Positions 44,491-53,051 of a stretch of 64,000 bases of DNA are shown piece by piece. The notes beneath the pieces were generated by a model. That model had not been told where the DNA came from. It saw only the letters and a program-made list of their open reading frames with translations, and made no database searches. The stretch is from Bacillota bacterium (GTDB lineage: Bacteria; Bacillota; Clostridia; DSM-8532), in NCBI GenBank assembly GCA_023415205.1, contig JAEZLR010000045.1, positions 124,001 to 188,000 of the forward strand. Reading direction: 5' to 3'. Position 1 is the stretch's first letter; the number at the start of each line of letters is the position of its first letter. The position numbers and the translations under genes are program-made.

Positions 44491-44973
44491 ATGCAAAAAC
44501 AGATTTTAGACATTCTAAAAAGCAATAGCAGAATATCGGTTGAGGAAATAGCGGTCATGCTAGGACTCACCCCTGAAGCAGTCCAAGGGGCCATACATGA
44601 ATTAGAGGAAAAGGGTGTTATTATTGGCTACAATACGTTGATAGATTGGGAAAAAGCAGATCATGAGGTTGTCACAGCCTATATTGAAGTAAAGGTGACA
44701 CCTCAAAGAGGCCAAGGCTTTGACAAGGTGGCAGAAAGAATCTATCAATTCCCCCAGGTGTCGGCCTGCAGCCTGATGTCGGGGGGCTTTGATCTCTTTG
44801 TTGTGGTGGAGGGAAGGACAATGAAGGAAGTGGCCCTCTTTGTTGCCGAGAAGCTTGCGCCTATAGAATCGGTGTTGAGCTGCGCCACTCACTTCGTTCT
44901 CAAGAAATATAAGGACAACGGCGTGGTGTTCAACAGAATTCTTAAGGATGAACGGGAGGCTGTTGTCTTATGA
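44491..44973 (+). CDS. Lrp/AsnC-family transcription regulator
   Basis: A 160-residue regulator with an N-terminal winged helix (ILDILKSNSRISVEEIAVML and TPEAVQGAIHELEEKGVIIG) and a C-terminal RAM ligand-binding domain (TAYIEVKVTPQRGQGFDKVA, then VSACSLMSGGFDLFVVVEG). Start at 44491 with GGAAGGGA upstream. It overlaps the aminotransferase gene by 4 bases, a linkage common in Clostridia and Bacilli, and probably senses an amino acid and regulates this operon. Confidence 0.93.
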   Translation: MQKQILDILKSNSRISVEEIAVMLGLTPEAVQGAIHELEEKGVIIGYNTLIDWEKADHEVVTAYIEVKVTPQRGQGFDKVAERIYQFPQVSACSLMSGGFDLFVVVEGRTMKEVALFVAEKLAPIESVLSCATHFVLKKYKDNGVVFNRILKDEREAVVL

Positions 44974-46145
44974 ACATCAAACAAATGATAAAGCCCCACA
45001 TTCTTTCGACTCCTCCGTCGGGCATTCGTAAATACTTTGACATGATCAATGAGATGAAGGACGCTATTTCACTGGGCATTGGGGAACCGGATTTCGAGAC
45101 CCCCTGGAGTATTCGGGAGGAAGGTATTTACTCTCTTGAAAAGGGCAGAACCTTTTATTCCTCCAATGCCGGGTTTATTGAACTCCGCCAGGAGATTGTC
45201 CGTTACATGAAAAACCGCTTTTCTTTAACCTATAATCCCACCAATGAAGTAATTGTGACGGTGGGGGGGAGCGAGGCCATAGATATAGCCATCAGAACCT
45301 TCGCCGGTCCCGGTGACGAGGTGATTGTGCCTGAGCCCTCCTTTGTTGCCTATAAAGGGTGTGTCATGTTCTCGGGAGCCACTCCCGTGACTATTGAGTT
45401 GAAGGCTGAGGATAAGTTCAAGCTGAAGCCTCAGCAGATTCTGGATGCCATCAGCGAGAGAACCAAGATGATCATTTTGGGATATCCCAATAACCCCACG
45501 GGAGCCACCATGGATTACGAGGATTATAAGGCCATTGTGGAGGTTTTAAAGGATAAGGATATCATTGTTATTTCCGATGAGCTCTATGCTGAACTCACTT
45601 ATCAGGGAACTCATGTTTCCATTGCTCAATTCCCTGAAATGAAGGAAAAAACAATTGTCATCAATGGCTTCTCCAAAGCCTTTGCCATGACCGGATGGCG
45701 TATCGGTTTTGCCTGCGGCCACAGCGAGGCTCTGTCACAAATGTTGAAAATCCACCAGTATGCAATTATGTGCAGCCCTACAACCGCTCAATTGGCAGCC
45801 ATCGAGGCCTTGAAAAATGGTGAATCTGAAGTGAAGAGAATGATGACAGAATATAACCGCCGTAGAATGGTCATGGTGGACGGCTTCAGAAAGGCAGGGC
45901 TGGATTGCTTTGAACCTGTGGGCGCATTCTATGTCTTTCCGGATATCCGATCAACAGGGCTTTCTTCCGACCAGTTCTGTGAAAGGCTGTTAAAGGAAGA
46001 AAAAGTCCTCATGGTGCCCGGTAATGCCTTTGGAGCCTGTGGTGAAGGATTTGCTCGGGCGACCTACGCCACATCTATTGACAATATTAGAGAGGCTCTG
46101 GTGAGAATTAAGCGCTTTGTGGACAAAGTTAAAGCCAATGGATAG
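44970..46145 (+). CDS. Class I/II PLP aminotransferase (AspC/PatA-like)
   Basis: A 391-residue fold-type I aminotransferase. ISLGIGEPDFETPW near residue 35, the NPTGA segment (GYPNNPTGATMDYED), and the Schiff-base Lys in NGFSKAFAMTGWRIGF near 234 are present, with a C-terminal Arg in GFARATYATS for carboxylate binding. The close relatives accept aspartate, N-acetyl-diaminopimelate or aromatic amino acids; sequence does not settle which. It is coupled with the Lrp gene and ends before a strong terminator. Confidence 0.92.
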   Translation: MNIKQMIKPHILSTPPSGIRKYFDMINEMKDAISLGIGEPDFETPWSIREEGIYSLEKGRTFYSSNAGFIELRQEIVRYMKNRFSLTYNPTNEVIVTVGGSEAIDIAIRTFAGPGDEVIVPEPSFVAYKGCVMFSGATPVTIELKAEDKFKLKPQQILDAISERTKMIILGYPNNPTGATMDYEDYKAIVEVLKDKDIIVISDELYAELTYQGTHVSIAQFPEMKEKTIVINGFSKAFAMTGWRIGFACGHSEALSQMLKIHQYAIMCSPTTAQLAAIEALKNGESEVKRMMTEYNRRRMVMVDGFRKAGLDCFEPVGAFYVFPDIRSTGLSSDQFCERLLKEEKVLMVPGNAFGACGEGFARATYATSIDNIREALVRIKRFVDKVKANG

Positions 46146-46191
46146 CCACATAGGCCCACGAAAATGATCTAAATCCCATCAATGGACGAAA

Positions 46192-46225
46192 AAAGGGCAA
46201 TAGCCTTAGCTATTGCCCTTTTGTT
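46192..46225. terminator. Bidirectional terminator
   Basis: AAAGGGCAATAGC (46192-46204) pairs perfectly with GCTATTGCCCTTT (46209-46221), loop CTTA, T-run after and A-run before. The right arm contains the stop codon of the convergent Spo0E-like gene. Confidence 0.9.
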
Positions 46226-46365
46226 ATGTGTTTTTTGTTTTCAATTTTCATTTGCTCTACGATGAGGTCATCAAGATGCCGACTGATGCTTAAGATGACA
46301 TCCTTGCTGCAGCCAGACGATATGGCTTTGTTAAGCTGATTTCGTGCTTTTTCAATACTTTTCAT
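46210..46365 (-). CDS. Spo0E-like aspartyl-phosphate phosphatase
   Basis: A 51-residue protein with the Spo0E signature SRHLDDLIVEQM (Ser-x-x-x-Leu-Asp-x-Leu-Ile), preceded by a helix KARNQLNKAISSGCSKDVIL. Members dephosphorylate Spo0A~P and thereby restrain sporulation. The start at 46365 follows AGGAGGGAG; the longer frame upstream has no site. It supports a sporulating host. Confidence 0.85.
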   Translation of the reverse strand: MKSIEKARNQLNKAISSGCSKDVILSISRHLDDLIVEQMKIENKKHITKGQ

Positions 46366-46569
46366 TGGTATCTCCCTCCTATTTAGGAAAAAGAACAGGT
46401 TTCTACAAACAAAGTGTAGCATTATAGAGGTAATAAGTCAATAAAAACCGCATGAATACTTTGTTTGCGACAAATTTCGTCAAAAAAATAAAATTTGCAG
46501 CATTTTTTTCAGGAGGGAAAAATGTAGTAATAAATCCTGAGGTTGAATACCCTTGAAGCGTCCCTTATT

Positions 46570-46600
46570 TTGATGTATATTGTTAGGAGCAGGTTATAAT
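46570..46600 (+). promoter_or_regulatory. Candidate fabI promoter
   Basis: TATAAT at 46595-46600 with TTGATG at 46570-46575; the 19-base spacing is longer than usual, so the -35 is uncertain. Confidence 0.4.
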
Positions 46601-46626
46601 ATTTGATGATAGAGGGAGGTTTTATT

Positions 46627-47394
46627 ATGGGACTTTTAGATGGCAAAAATATACTCATTATGGGAGTTCGCAATAAGTGGAGCATCGCATGGGGCATCGC
46701 ACAAGCCGTTAAGGCTCAGGGAGGGAATCCCATCTTTACTTATCTGGGAGACAGGGAGAAGGAAGCACTGATAAAGCTGACGGCAGATATGGGCGAGGTT
46801 GCGGCTTATGCCTGTGACGTCACCAAGGATGAGGATATAGACAATCTCTTTGGAGAAATAAAGGAGAGATTTGGGATTCTCCATGGCCTGGTTCATGCTA
46901 TAGCCTTTGCAAAAAGTGAAGATTTGCAGGATACCTTTGTCAATACCTCCCGGGATGGGTTTGTTCTGGCTATGGATATTAGTGTCTACTCCTTTCTGGC
47001 TGTCTCAAGGAGGGCTCAGGAGTTGATGACAGAGGGCGGTAGCATTATTACTTTAACGTACAGGGGCGCGATAAAGGTATCTCCTGGCTACAACATCATG
47101 GGTGTGGCTAAGGCAGCTCTGGAGGCGTGTGTACGTTATGCAGCTTATGAGATGGGCTCAAGGAATATTCGGGTCAATGCCATTTCGGCAGGTCCCATAA
47201 AGACCATGTCTGCAAAGGGCGTCAAGAACTTCAGTGATATTCTTGAGGTTGTTGAGCAGAGAGCACCACTTAAAAGGAATATTACTCTTGAGGATCTGGG
47301 GGGGACCGCCGTGTATCTTCTAAGTGACTTGTCCTCGGGAATGACCAGTGAAATCCTCTATGTGGATGCAGGCTATAACAATATGGGGACTTAG
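46627..47394 (+). CDS. fabI: Enoyl-[acyl-carrier-protein] reductase
   Basis: A 255-residue short-chain dehydrogenase-type enzyme for the last step of fatty acid elongation. LIMGVRNKWSIAWGIAQ is the NADH-binding loop of FabI, and the catalytic Tyr-x6-Lys is in SPGYNIMGVAKAALE with TYRGAIKV before it. Start at 46627 with AGAGGGAGG upstream. It stands alone, away from a fab cluster. FabI of this type is the triclosan-sensitive form; many Clostridia use FabK instead or also. Confidence 0.95.
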   Translation: MGLLDGKNILIMGVRNKWSIAWGIAQAVKAQGGNPIFTYLGDREKEALIKLTADMGEVAAYACDVTKDEDIDNLFGEIKERFGILHGLVHAIAFAKSEDLQDTFVNTSRDGFVLAMDISVYSFLAVSRRAQELMTEGGSIITLTYRGAIKVSPGYNIMGVAKAALEACVRYAAYEMGSRNIRVNAISAGPIKTMSAKGVKNFSDILEVVEQRAPLKRNITLEDLGGTAVYLLSDLSSGMTSEILYVDAGYNNMGT

Positions 47395-47400
47395 GCCAGG

Positions 47401-47550
47401 CAGCTAGCGAATATCAGCAAGTTTGGTAAGCCATGAGTACCATAGAGCATTGTTAATATGAGCGAAGCGAGTATCAGCAAGTTTGGTAAGCCATGAGTAC
47501 CTTAGAGCATTGTTAATATGAGCGAAGCGAATATCAACAATATTGGCAAG
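47401..47550. repeat. 60-bp tandem repeat, two full units and a third partial
   Basis: 47401-47460 and 47461-47520 agree at nearly every position, with differences only in the first ten bases and at two other sites. 47521-47535 repeats the unit start (AGCGAAGCGAATATCA) and then diverges into a strong hairpin. The period is exactly 60. Units include TTTGGTAAGCCATGAGTACC and AGAGCATTGTTAATATGAGC. The third unit can be aligned through its hairpin (ending in ATTGTTA) to the first two, which look like decayed copies of it. No coding frame uses it. Confidence 0.85.
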
Positions 47551-47571
47551 CGATAGCTTGCCAATATTGTT
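47536..47571. terminator. 16-bp perfect hairpin downstream of fabI
   Basis: AACAATATTGGCAAGC (47536-47551) and GCTTGCCAATATTGTT (47556-47571) with a four-base loop. The following bases are ACAATTTGTT, a weak T-run, so it may stop fabI transcription or be the core of the 60-bp repeat element. Confidence 0.65.
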
Positions 47572-47737
47572 ACAATTTGTTCACAATATGTTCATGAATT
47601 TCATGCATAATGGAATATGTAACGATCAGGATAGTGCGGGTTAATGGTTTCAAGAGGGATCAAAGCCCGCTATCTTTTTGATGGACCCATGGCTCCCCGA
47701 GTCATAGGGAGAGGAATCAAAAAGAAGGAGGAATAGC

Positions 47738-48688
47738 ATGATAGAGATTAGTAATCTGACCAAACAATACGGGAAAATCAAGGCTGTTGACAACGTCAGT
47801 TTTACAGTGCAAAAGGGAGAGATCCTTGGGTTCCTGGGGCCGAACGGTGCGGGAAAATCCACCACCATGAATATTCTTACAGGCTTTATTTCTTCAACAT
47901 CTGGGACAGTGAAGGTTGCCGGCTATGACGTTCTGGAAAACCCTTTAGAGGTTAAAAAGCACATTGGGTATCTTCCGGAGTTGCCGCCCCTTTACATGGA
48001 CATGACAGTAAACGAATACCTCGACTTTTGTGCCAACCTGAAATCTGTTTCCTCCAAGGAATGGAAAAGCCAAAAGAATGACATCATGGAGCTTGTAAAA
48101 ATTACCCATGTCAGTCATCGTCTGATCAAGAATCTTTCTAAGGGATACAAGCAGAGAGTTGGGCTTGCACAGGCCCTGGTGGGAACCCCGGAGGTTCTTA
48201 TTTTGGACGAGCCAACGGTTGGGCTTGATCCAAAGCAAATCATAGAAATTCGCAAGCTTATCAAGGCCCTCGGTAAGAATCATACCATCATTTTGAGCTC
48301 CCACATTTTACCCGAGGTAAGCGCAGTGTGTGACAGAGTGGTCATTATTAATAAGGGGAAAATTGCAGCCATTGATACGCCTGAGAATCTTTCCAAAAAG
48401 CTAGCCGATTTTTCGCGCTTCACCGTAACTATTGCGGGACCTGAAAACAAGGTCAAGGATGCCCTTTCTCATCTCTATGGCGTCAAATACCTTGAAACCA
48501 GCGGTAAGGTAAGAGAGGACGAATACAGCTATATTATTGAAGCTGACAAGGATGTTGATGTCAGAAAGCCTATGTTCAACCAGCTTGCACAACAGGGGTA
48601 TCCTATTTTGGAGCTTAAATCCCTGAGCTTGTCATTGGAAGATATCTTCCTCCAGTTGACAACCAATGAAGAAAAGGAGGCCAAATAA
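47738..48688 (+). CDS. ABC transporter ATPase (GldA-like)
   Basis: A 316-residue ATPase with Walker A GPNGAGKSTTMNILTG, signature LSKGYKQRVGLAQAL, Walker B VLILDEPTVGLDP and switch His in LSSHILPE. A C-terminal domain of about 90 residues, typical of the GldA subgroup, follows. It is the first gene of an operon with a GldF-like permease 2 bases on, then GldG-like and DUF4340 proteins. In Bacteroidetes GldAFG serve gliding; in Firmicutes the same set has unknown cargo. AAGGAGGAA precedes the start. Confidence 0.92.
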   Translation: MIEISNLTKQYGKIKAVDNVSFTVQKGEILGFLGPNGAGKSTTMNILTGFISSTSGTVKVAGYDVLENPLEVKKHIGYLPELPPLYMDMTVNEYLDFCANLKSVSSKEWKSQKNDIMELVKITHVSHRLIKNLSKGYKQRVGLAQALVGTPEVLILDEPTVGLDPKQIIEIRKLIKALGKNHTIILSSHILPEVSAVCDRVVIINKGKIAAIDTPENLSKKLADFSRFTVTIAGPENKVKDALSHLYGVKYLETSGKVREDEYSYIIEADKDVDVRKPMFNQLAQQGYPILELKSLSLSLEDIFLQLTTNEEKEAK

Positions 48689-48690
48689 TT

Positions 48691-49398
48691 ATGTATGCTA
48701 TTTTGAAGCGTGATTTCAGATCCTACTTTAGTTCTCCTATCGCTTACGTGCTTATCGGTCTGTTTACGTTTATTTTAAGCTTATTCTTCAATGATGGTCT
48801 CAGTGGCGGAACATCCGACTTCATGGGCAGTTTTGTCGGGAATATGAGCTTCCTGATCTTATTCTTTGTTCCCATCCTCACTATGAGAACCATGGCCGAG
48901 GACAAGAAGAACGGAACGGAGGTCCTCCTTCTCACCTCTCCTGCGAGAGTCAGTGAGATTGTTTTTGGAAAATTTCTTGCGGCCTTTTCGGTTTTCCTGG
49001 TGATGACCGCCGTATCCCTTATTTTCCCTATCATTCTGATCATCTTCGGTGGTCCTGATATCGCTCTAATCGCCAGCTCGTACCTGGGATTTATTCTCTA
49101 TGGTGCTATTTATGTTGCCGTAGGTGTGTTTGCCTCATCGTTGACCGAGAATCAGATTGTGGCCGCAGTCATTGCTTTTGTAGGGCTTTTTGCTCTCTCT
49201 TCCATTGACTTCCTTGCTACCTTTTTTACAGGTTTTGTTGCAAAAGCCTTTACGTGGCTCTCTTTAGGTGCAAGGTACAACGACTTTGGTTCCGGAATCA
49301 TCGACCTCACGTCCATAGTATTTATGCTTAGTTATGCAGCGGTGTTCATCTTCCTGACCATCAGGGTCATTGAACATAAACGCTGGAGTCAGGGGTGA
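48691..49398 (+). CDS. ABC-2 permease (GldF-like)
   Basis: A 235-residue permease with six helices, matching the ABC-2/GldF family: MRTMAEDKKNGTEVLLLTSP near residue 70 is the conserved cytoplasmic loop. AAAAGGAGG precedes the ATG. It forms the channel with the ATPase upstream. Confidence 0.9.
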   Translation: MYAILKRDFRSYFSSPIAYVLIGLFTFILSLFFNDGLSGGTSDFMGSFVGNMSFLILFFVPILTMRTMAEDKKNGTEVLLLTSPARVSEIVFGKFLAAFSVFLVMTAVSLIFPIILIIFGGPDIALIASSYLGFILYGAIYVAVGVFASSLTENQIVAAVIAFVGLFALSSIDFLATFFTGFVAKAFTWLSLGARYNDFGSGIIDLTSIVFMLSYAAVFIFLTIRVIEHKRWSQG

Positions 49399-49403
49399 TA
49401 GAA

Positions 49404-50828
49404 ATGAAAAAAATAGGCTTTAAACTAAACAATAAGAGCTTTAAATATGGATCCTACGCTTTTGCCGCCACCGCGGTGGTCATTGCCATTATCGTCGTAT
49501 TTAATGCGGTTCTGGGCTTTGATGTCATCAGAAATAGGGTGCGTTTTGATATCACAAAGAACAAGATGTATTCCTTGAGCGATACCAGTGTTGATATGAT
49601 CAAATCACTGGATAAAGACGTTGAGATTATTGTCCTTACTGAGGAGTCCAACTTCCAGATCACACAAATTCTCGAAGTCATCAAGCAATATAATCTTAAG
49701 AGTAACGGAAAAATCACCTTGAAATTTGTGGATGTGGAAAAGGATCCCTTGTACGTTAAGCGTGAGCTTGATCCTGAACAGATTAAGGGGATTCAAGAAG
49801 GAAGCATTGTCGTTAAATCCGGCAGCAAAAACCGGGTGGTCAGCCAGAGCGATATGGTGGAATATGATTACAGTAGCGGATATCCTCAGGCCTCAGGCTA
49901 CAAAATTGAACAGGCCTTTTCCAGCGCCATAAAAAGTGTAGTCGCCGAAACCACACCGGTAGTCTACTTTGTCAAAGGCCATGGCGAGATAGTTTTGGAT
50001 GAAGAGTTCTCAGAGATAAAAGCAACCATGGCCTCCAACAATTACGAGGTCAAGGAACTCAGCCTTTCCGCAGCCGTTCCCGAGGATGCTGCCGCTCTTA
50101 TCTTTGGCTCTCCTAAAACAGACCTACTTGCGGCCGAGCTTGAAAACCTGTTGAATTATATGGAAAAGGGCGGAGACGCCATTTTCTTGATGGACGTTCA
50201 AAACACCAATGTGGCATTGACCAACTTTAATCTGGTCTTTGAAAAATACTCCCTGGCCTTAAACAATGACTATGTCCTTGAAGGTGACCAGAATTGGTAC
50301 TACAGTGACTTCAACATCATTATTCCACAACCCAATGAAAATGATGTAACCACCAATCTGGACCCGGATTCACTCTTTGTCTACATGCCTAACTGCCGGA
50401 GCGTTTCAATTGCTCAGACAGGCAGGGAATGGATTACCACAGAGGTTCTCTTCTCAACCTCCCAGAAGAGTCAGAGCCAGAACCTCAGCACCAATGAGAC
50501 GGCTCCGGGACCGTTTATTCTAGGGGCTCTTTCCACCATTGACTCCCTAGAAGACAGTCACGTCGCCCTCATAGGTAACGCTAACTTTGTGACCGATAGC
50601 TGGATGGGAAACACCAATGACAACGGTAAGCGCTATATTATGTCCATTCTCAACTGGATGGAGGGTAAGGATGATTCAGTAATTATTCCGGCCAAGAGCC
50701 TTGCCTCTGCACCCATCAACCTTACCGCTCAGAGCAAATTTGTGGCCTTTATTTCCATAAGCTTTGTTCTACCGCTAGCCATCATTGGTTTGGGTGTATT
50801 CGTCTGGATAAGGAGGAAGCATCTGTAA
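49404..50828 (+). CDS. GldG-family ABC transporter accessory protein
   Basis: A 474-residue protein with one N-terminal helix (about 15-40), a large extracytoplasmic domain of the ABC-type-uncharacterised (GldG/DUF4350-like) kind, and a C-terminal helix. The first part reads IRNRVRFDITKNKMYSLSD, a usual GldG opening. I prefer ATG 49404 (AGGGG 8 bases upstream) over GTG 49395, which overlaps the previous stop. It ends at the start of the DUF4340 gene (TAATG). Likely anchors a periplasm-like domain on the outer face of the membrane. Confidence 0.85.
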   Translation: MKKIGFKLNNKSFKYGSYAFAATAVVIAIIVVFNAVLGFDVIRNRVRFDITKNKMYSLSDTSVDMIKSLDKDVEIIVLTEESNFQITQILEVIKQYNLKSNGKITLKFVDVEKDPLYVKRELDPEQIKGIQEGSIVVKSGSKNRVVSQSDMVEYDYSSGYPQASGYKIEQAFSSAIKSVVAETTPVVYFVKGHGEIVLDEEFSEIKATMASNNYEVKELSLSAAVPEDAAALIFGSPKTDLLAAELENLLNYMEKGGDAIFLMDVQNTNVALTNFNLVFEKYSLALNNDYVLEGDQNWYYSDFNIIIPQPNENDVTTNLDPDSLFVYMPNCRSVSIAQTGREWITTEVLFSTSQKSQSQNLSTNETAPGPFILGALSTIDSLEDSHVALIGNANFVTDSWMGNTNDNGKRYIMSILNWMEGKDDSVIIPAKSLASAPINLTAQSKFVAFISISFVLPLAIIGLGVFVWIRRKHL

Positions 50829-52303
50829 TGAAGAACTGGAAGAAGATCGCAGCCCTGCTCGTAGTTCTTGTGGTCTTCGTGGCCGCCTTTATCTTTCTGA
50901 ATAGTCAAAGAGGCACCCCACCCACCGATACAACCTCTCCTTCGGCAACAGCTTCCGGGGAGGAAGTAAAGCTTGTGGGCATTACGCAGGACGCCATGGC
51001 CAAGATCATCCTTAAGCGCCCTGACGGGGAGATTGTGCTTACGTATGAGGAGAGGGAGATTGAAAAGCTTAACGAGAAAGACGACGGGACTACTGAAAAG
51101 GTCAAGGAGAAGGTCAAGGTGTGGGTAAATCCCTCCTTTGACGTGGACAGCTCGGTGGTTGAGGATATCGCCCTTTCTGGCGAAATGGCTACCTCCAAGC
51201 GTCTCATTGATGAAAATCCTCAGGATGATACCATATACGGCTTAGATAAGGCCATGATCACCACCTTCGTTTCCAATGAGGGTAAACAAGTCAGTATTGA
51301 GGTGGGTGACGCAACGCCTACAGGGGATGCTAATTATGTAAGAATTGTAGGAGAGACCAAGGTCTATACCCTGGATTCCTATCGCTCTGAAACCTTGCAA
51401 TACGGTAAATATGATATTATGAGTAAAAACCTGTATGGGACAGAGGCCATCACCCCTCAAGATATCACTAGCCTTGCTCTTACCAAAGGAGGAGAAAAGG
51501 TCTTTGAAGGAAAGAGGCTCACTGATGTCACTGATTGGATGGTAACCTATCCCCTTGAGCGCAAGGCGGATGCCTCGGATATAACCAAGCCCCTTCAGTG
51601 GATTCCGGCCATGCGGGCCTCTGAGTTCCTTGCTGAGGGCACTCCCGACCTAAAAGCTTATGGTCTGGACAATCCAAAGTATGTTCTGGACTATACCCTC
51701 GCAGGAAAAACCTATAGCCTGAAGCTGGGAAATCTGGAGGATTCAAAGTATTATGCCATGATGGAAGGGGACACGAGAGTCTTCAAGCTCGATGCCTCGT
51801 CCATGAACTTTTTGGATTTACCCGCCATAGATCTTATGGATACCTTTGTCTATATACCCATGATCTATGATGTGGAGAAGCTCGTCATAGAGTTGGACGG
51901 ACGTGTGGATGAGCTATTAATCAATGCCAACCAAGAAGACAAAACCAAGGAGGAGTTCCATCTCAATGGCAAGAAGATTGAGGGCGATGACAATGCCTCC
52001 TTGTTCAAACGCTATTATCAAGGGGCCATTGCTATCCAGGGTGATAAGCTTGATCTTGGTGCGGTACCTACGGGAGAAGCCTTTATAAAGCTGACCTATA
52101 CCATGAAAGAGGCTAACCCGGATAAGGTTGTTGTTGTCGAACTCATTCCCACTAACGACGGCTACGGATACTACCTGGTGGTGAACAATCAATACACCGG
52201 CATGGCTATGGGAAAGAGGCAATTGGATAAAACAGACATGGGCATTCGTCAGGCCTATATCAACCTCATGGAGGGTCTGTCCAAGACAACTGATTCCGAA
52301 TAA
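50828..52303 (+). CDS. DUF4340-domain membrane-anchored protein
   Basis: A 491-residue protein with one N-terminal helix (IAALLVVLVVFVAAFIFL) followed by a Pro/Thr/Ser spacer and two similar beta-rich DUF4340 units: YGLDKAMITTFVSNEGKQVS and YGLDNPKYVLDYTLAGKTYS mark the repeats near residues 137 and 277. AGGAGG precedes the start and it is translationally coupled to the GldG-like gene. The pairing of GldG with DUF4340 in ABC operons is known in Firmicutes; function unknown. A terminator follows 35 bases downstream. Confidence 0.85.
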   Translation: MKNWKKIAALLVVLVVFVAAFIFLNSQRGTPPTDTTSPSATASGEEVKLVGITQDAMAKIILKRPDGEIVLTYEEREIEKLNEKDDGTTEKVKEKVKVWVNPSFDVDSSVVEDIALSGEMATSKRLIDENPQDDTIYGLDKAMITTFVSNEGKQVSIEVGDATPTGDANYVRIVGETKVYTLDSYRSETLQYGKYDIMSKNLYGTEAITPQDITSLALTKGGEKVFEGKRLTDVTDWMVTYPLERKADASDITKPLQWIPAMRASEFLAEGTPDLKAYGLDNPKYVLDYTLAGKTYSLKLGNLEDSKYYAMMEGDTRVFKLDASSMNFLDLPAIDLMDTFVYIPMIYDVEKLVIELDGRVDELLINANQEDKTKEEFHLNGKKIEGDDNASLFKRYYQGAIAIQGDKLDLGAVPTGEAFIKLTYTMKEANPDKVVVVELIPTNDGYGYYLVVNNQYTGMAMGKRQLDKTDMGIRQAYINLMEGLSKTTDSE

Positions 52304-52338
52304 GTCGTTTTATGCTCTTAAGGAATAACCTGGTGATT

Positions 52339-52376
52339 AAGAGGAATCGGTTTTTCGACCGATTCCTCTTTCATTG
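52339..52376 (+). terminator. Terminator of the GldA-DUF4340 operon
   Basis: AAGAGGAATCGGT (52339-52351) pairs perfectly with ACCGATTCCTCTT (52358-52370), loop of six, then TCATT. Confidence 0.85.
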
Positions 52377-52451
52377 GATTTGGTAGGGGCAGGATGCTCT
52401 TATCCTTTTGTAAGGTTCTTATTTAAAAACATTTAAAATTCCGGGTTTTTG

Positions 52452-52480
52452 TTGAAAAGCACCGTTGATTTTGGTATAAT
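52452..52480 (+). promoter_or_regulatory. SigA promoter of the hydrogenase operon
   Basis: TTGAAA at 52452-52457 and TATAAT at 52475-52480, spacing 17. Transcription should begin near 52487, just before the Rex operator. Confidence 0.85.
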
Positions 52481-52489
52481 TGTTAAGGT

Positions 52490-52511
52490 ATTTGTTAATC
52501 AATTAACAAAT
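52490..52511. promoter_or_regulatory. Rex (NADH-sensing repressor) operator
   Basis: A perfect 10-2-10 inverted repeat, ATTTGTTAAT-CA-ATTAACAAAT. It contains TTGTTAA-N4-TTAACAA (52492-52509), the Rex consensus, and covers about +3 to +25 of the predicted transcript. Rex leaves DNA when NADH/NAD+ rises, so the hydrogenase should be induced when cells need to dispose of reductant. Confidence 0.9.
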
Positions 52512-52547
52512 AAATTCATCAATTACATGTTTCAGGAGGTTGTCACT

Positions 52548-53048
52548 ATGAGTTGCGGTTGCTGCTGTGCGGATACCAAGGCACAGGAATTAGACAAAAT
52601 AATCGCAAAGTACAAAAACACACGTGGTGCATTGATTCCTGTCCTGCACGAAGCCCAAGAGGTTTATGGATATCTTCCTATGAATGTTCAGAAGAAGATT
52701 GCGGAAGGTCTTAATGTCTCACTTGCAGAAGTGTACGGCGTGGTTACATTCTACACTCAGTTCTCTTTGAATCCAAAGGGAAAGTATAAGGTTAATGTTT
52801 GTATGGGAACTGCCTGCTATGTTAAGGGTTCGGGTGACATCCTTGACAAGCTGATCGAGATTCTTAAAATCAAGAGCGGTGAATGCACCTCTGATGGTTT
52901 GTTCTCTCTGGACGCCTGCCGTTGTGTCGGTGCCTGTGGTCTGGCCCCTGTCATCATGATCAATGAAGAAGTTTATGGGAGATTGTCTGTCGATGACGTT
53001 CCCAAAATCATCCAGACCTATTTTGATAAAGAAGCCGAGTCAAAATAA
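52548..53048 (+). CDS. hydC: Bifurcating hydrogenase NuoE-like subunit (HydC)
   Basis: A 166-residue thioredoxin-like [2Fe-2S] protein of the NuoE/HydC family. Cluster Cys residues are in VCMGTACYVKG and SLDACRCVGACGLAPV. The N-terminus MSCGCCCADTK is unusually Cys-rich, four in seven residues, beyond the family set. Start at 52548 follows AGGAGG. It is the first gene of the five-gene operon with the Rex site and probably binds the HydB subunit near FMN. Confidence 0.93.
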   Translation: MSCGCCCADTKAQELDKIIAKYKNTRGALIPVLHEAQEVYGYLPMNVQKKIAEGLNVSLAEVYGVVTFYTQFSLNPKGKYKVNVCMGTACYVKGSGDILDKLIEILKIKSGECTSDGLFSLDACRCVGACGLAPVIMINEEVYGRLSVDDVPKIIQTYFDKEAESK

Positions 53049-53051
53049 ACC

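Noticed and set aside
47401..47550. Possible CRISPR array
   Set aside because: Units are joined directly without spacers, the period is 60 bases, and there are no cas genes.
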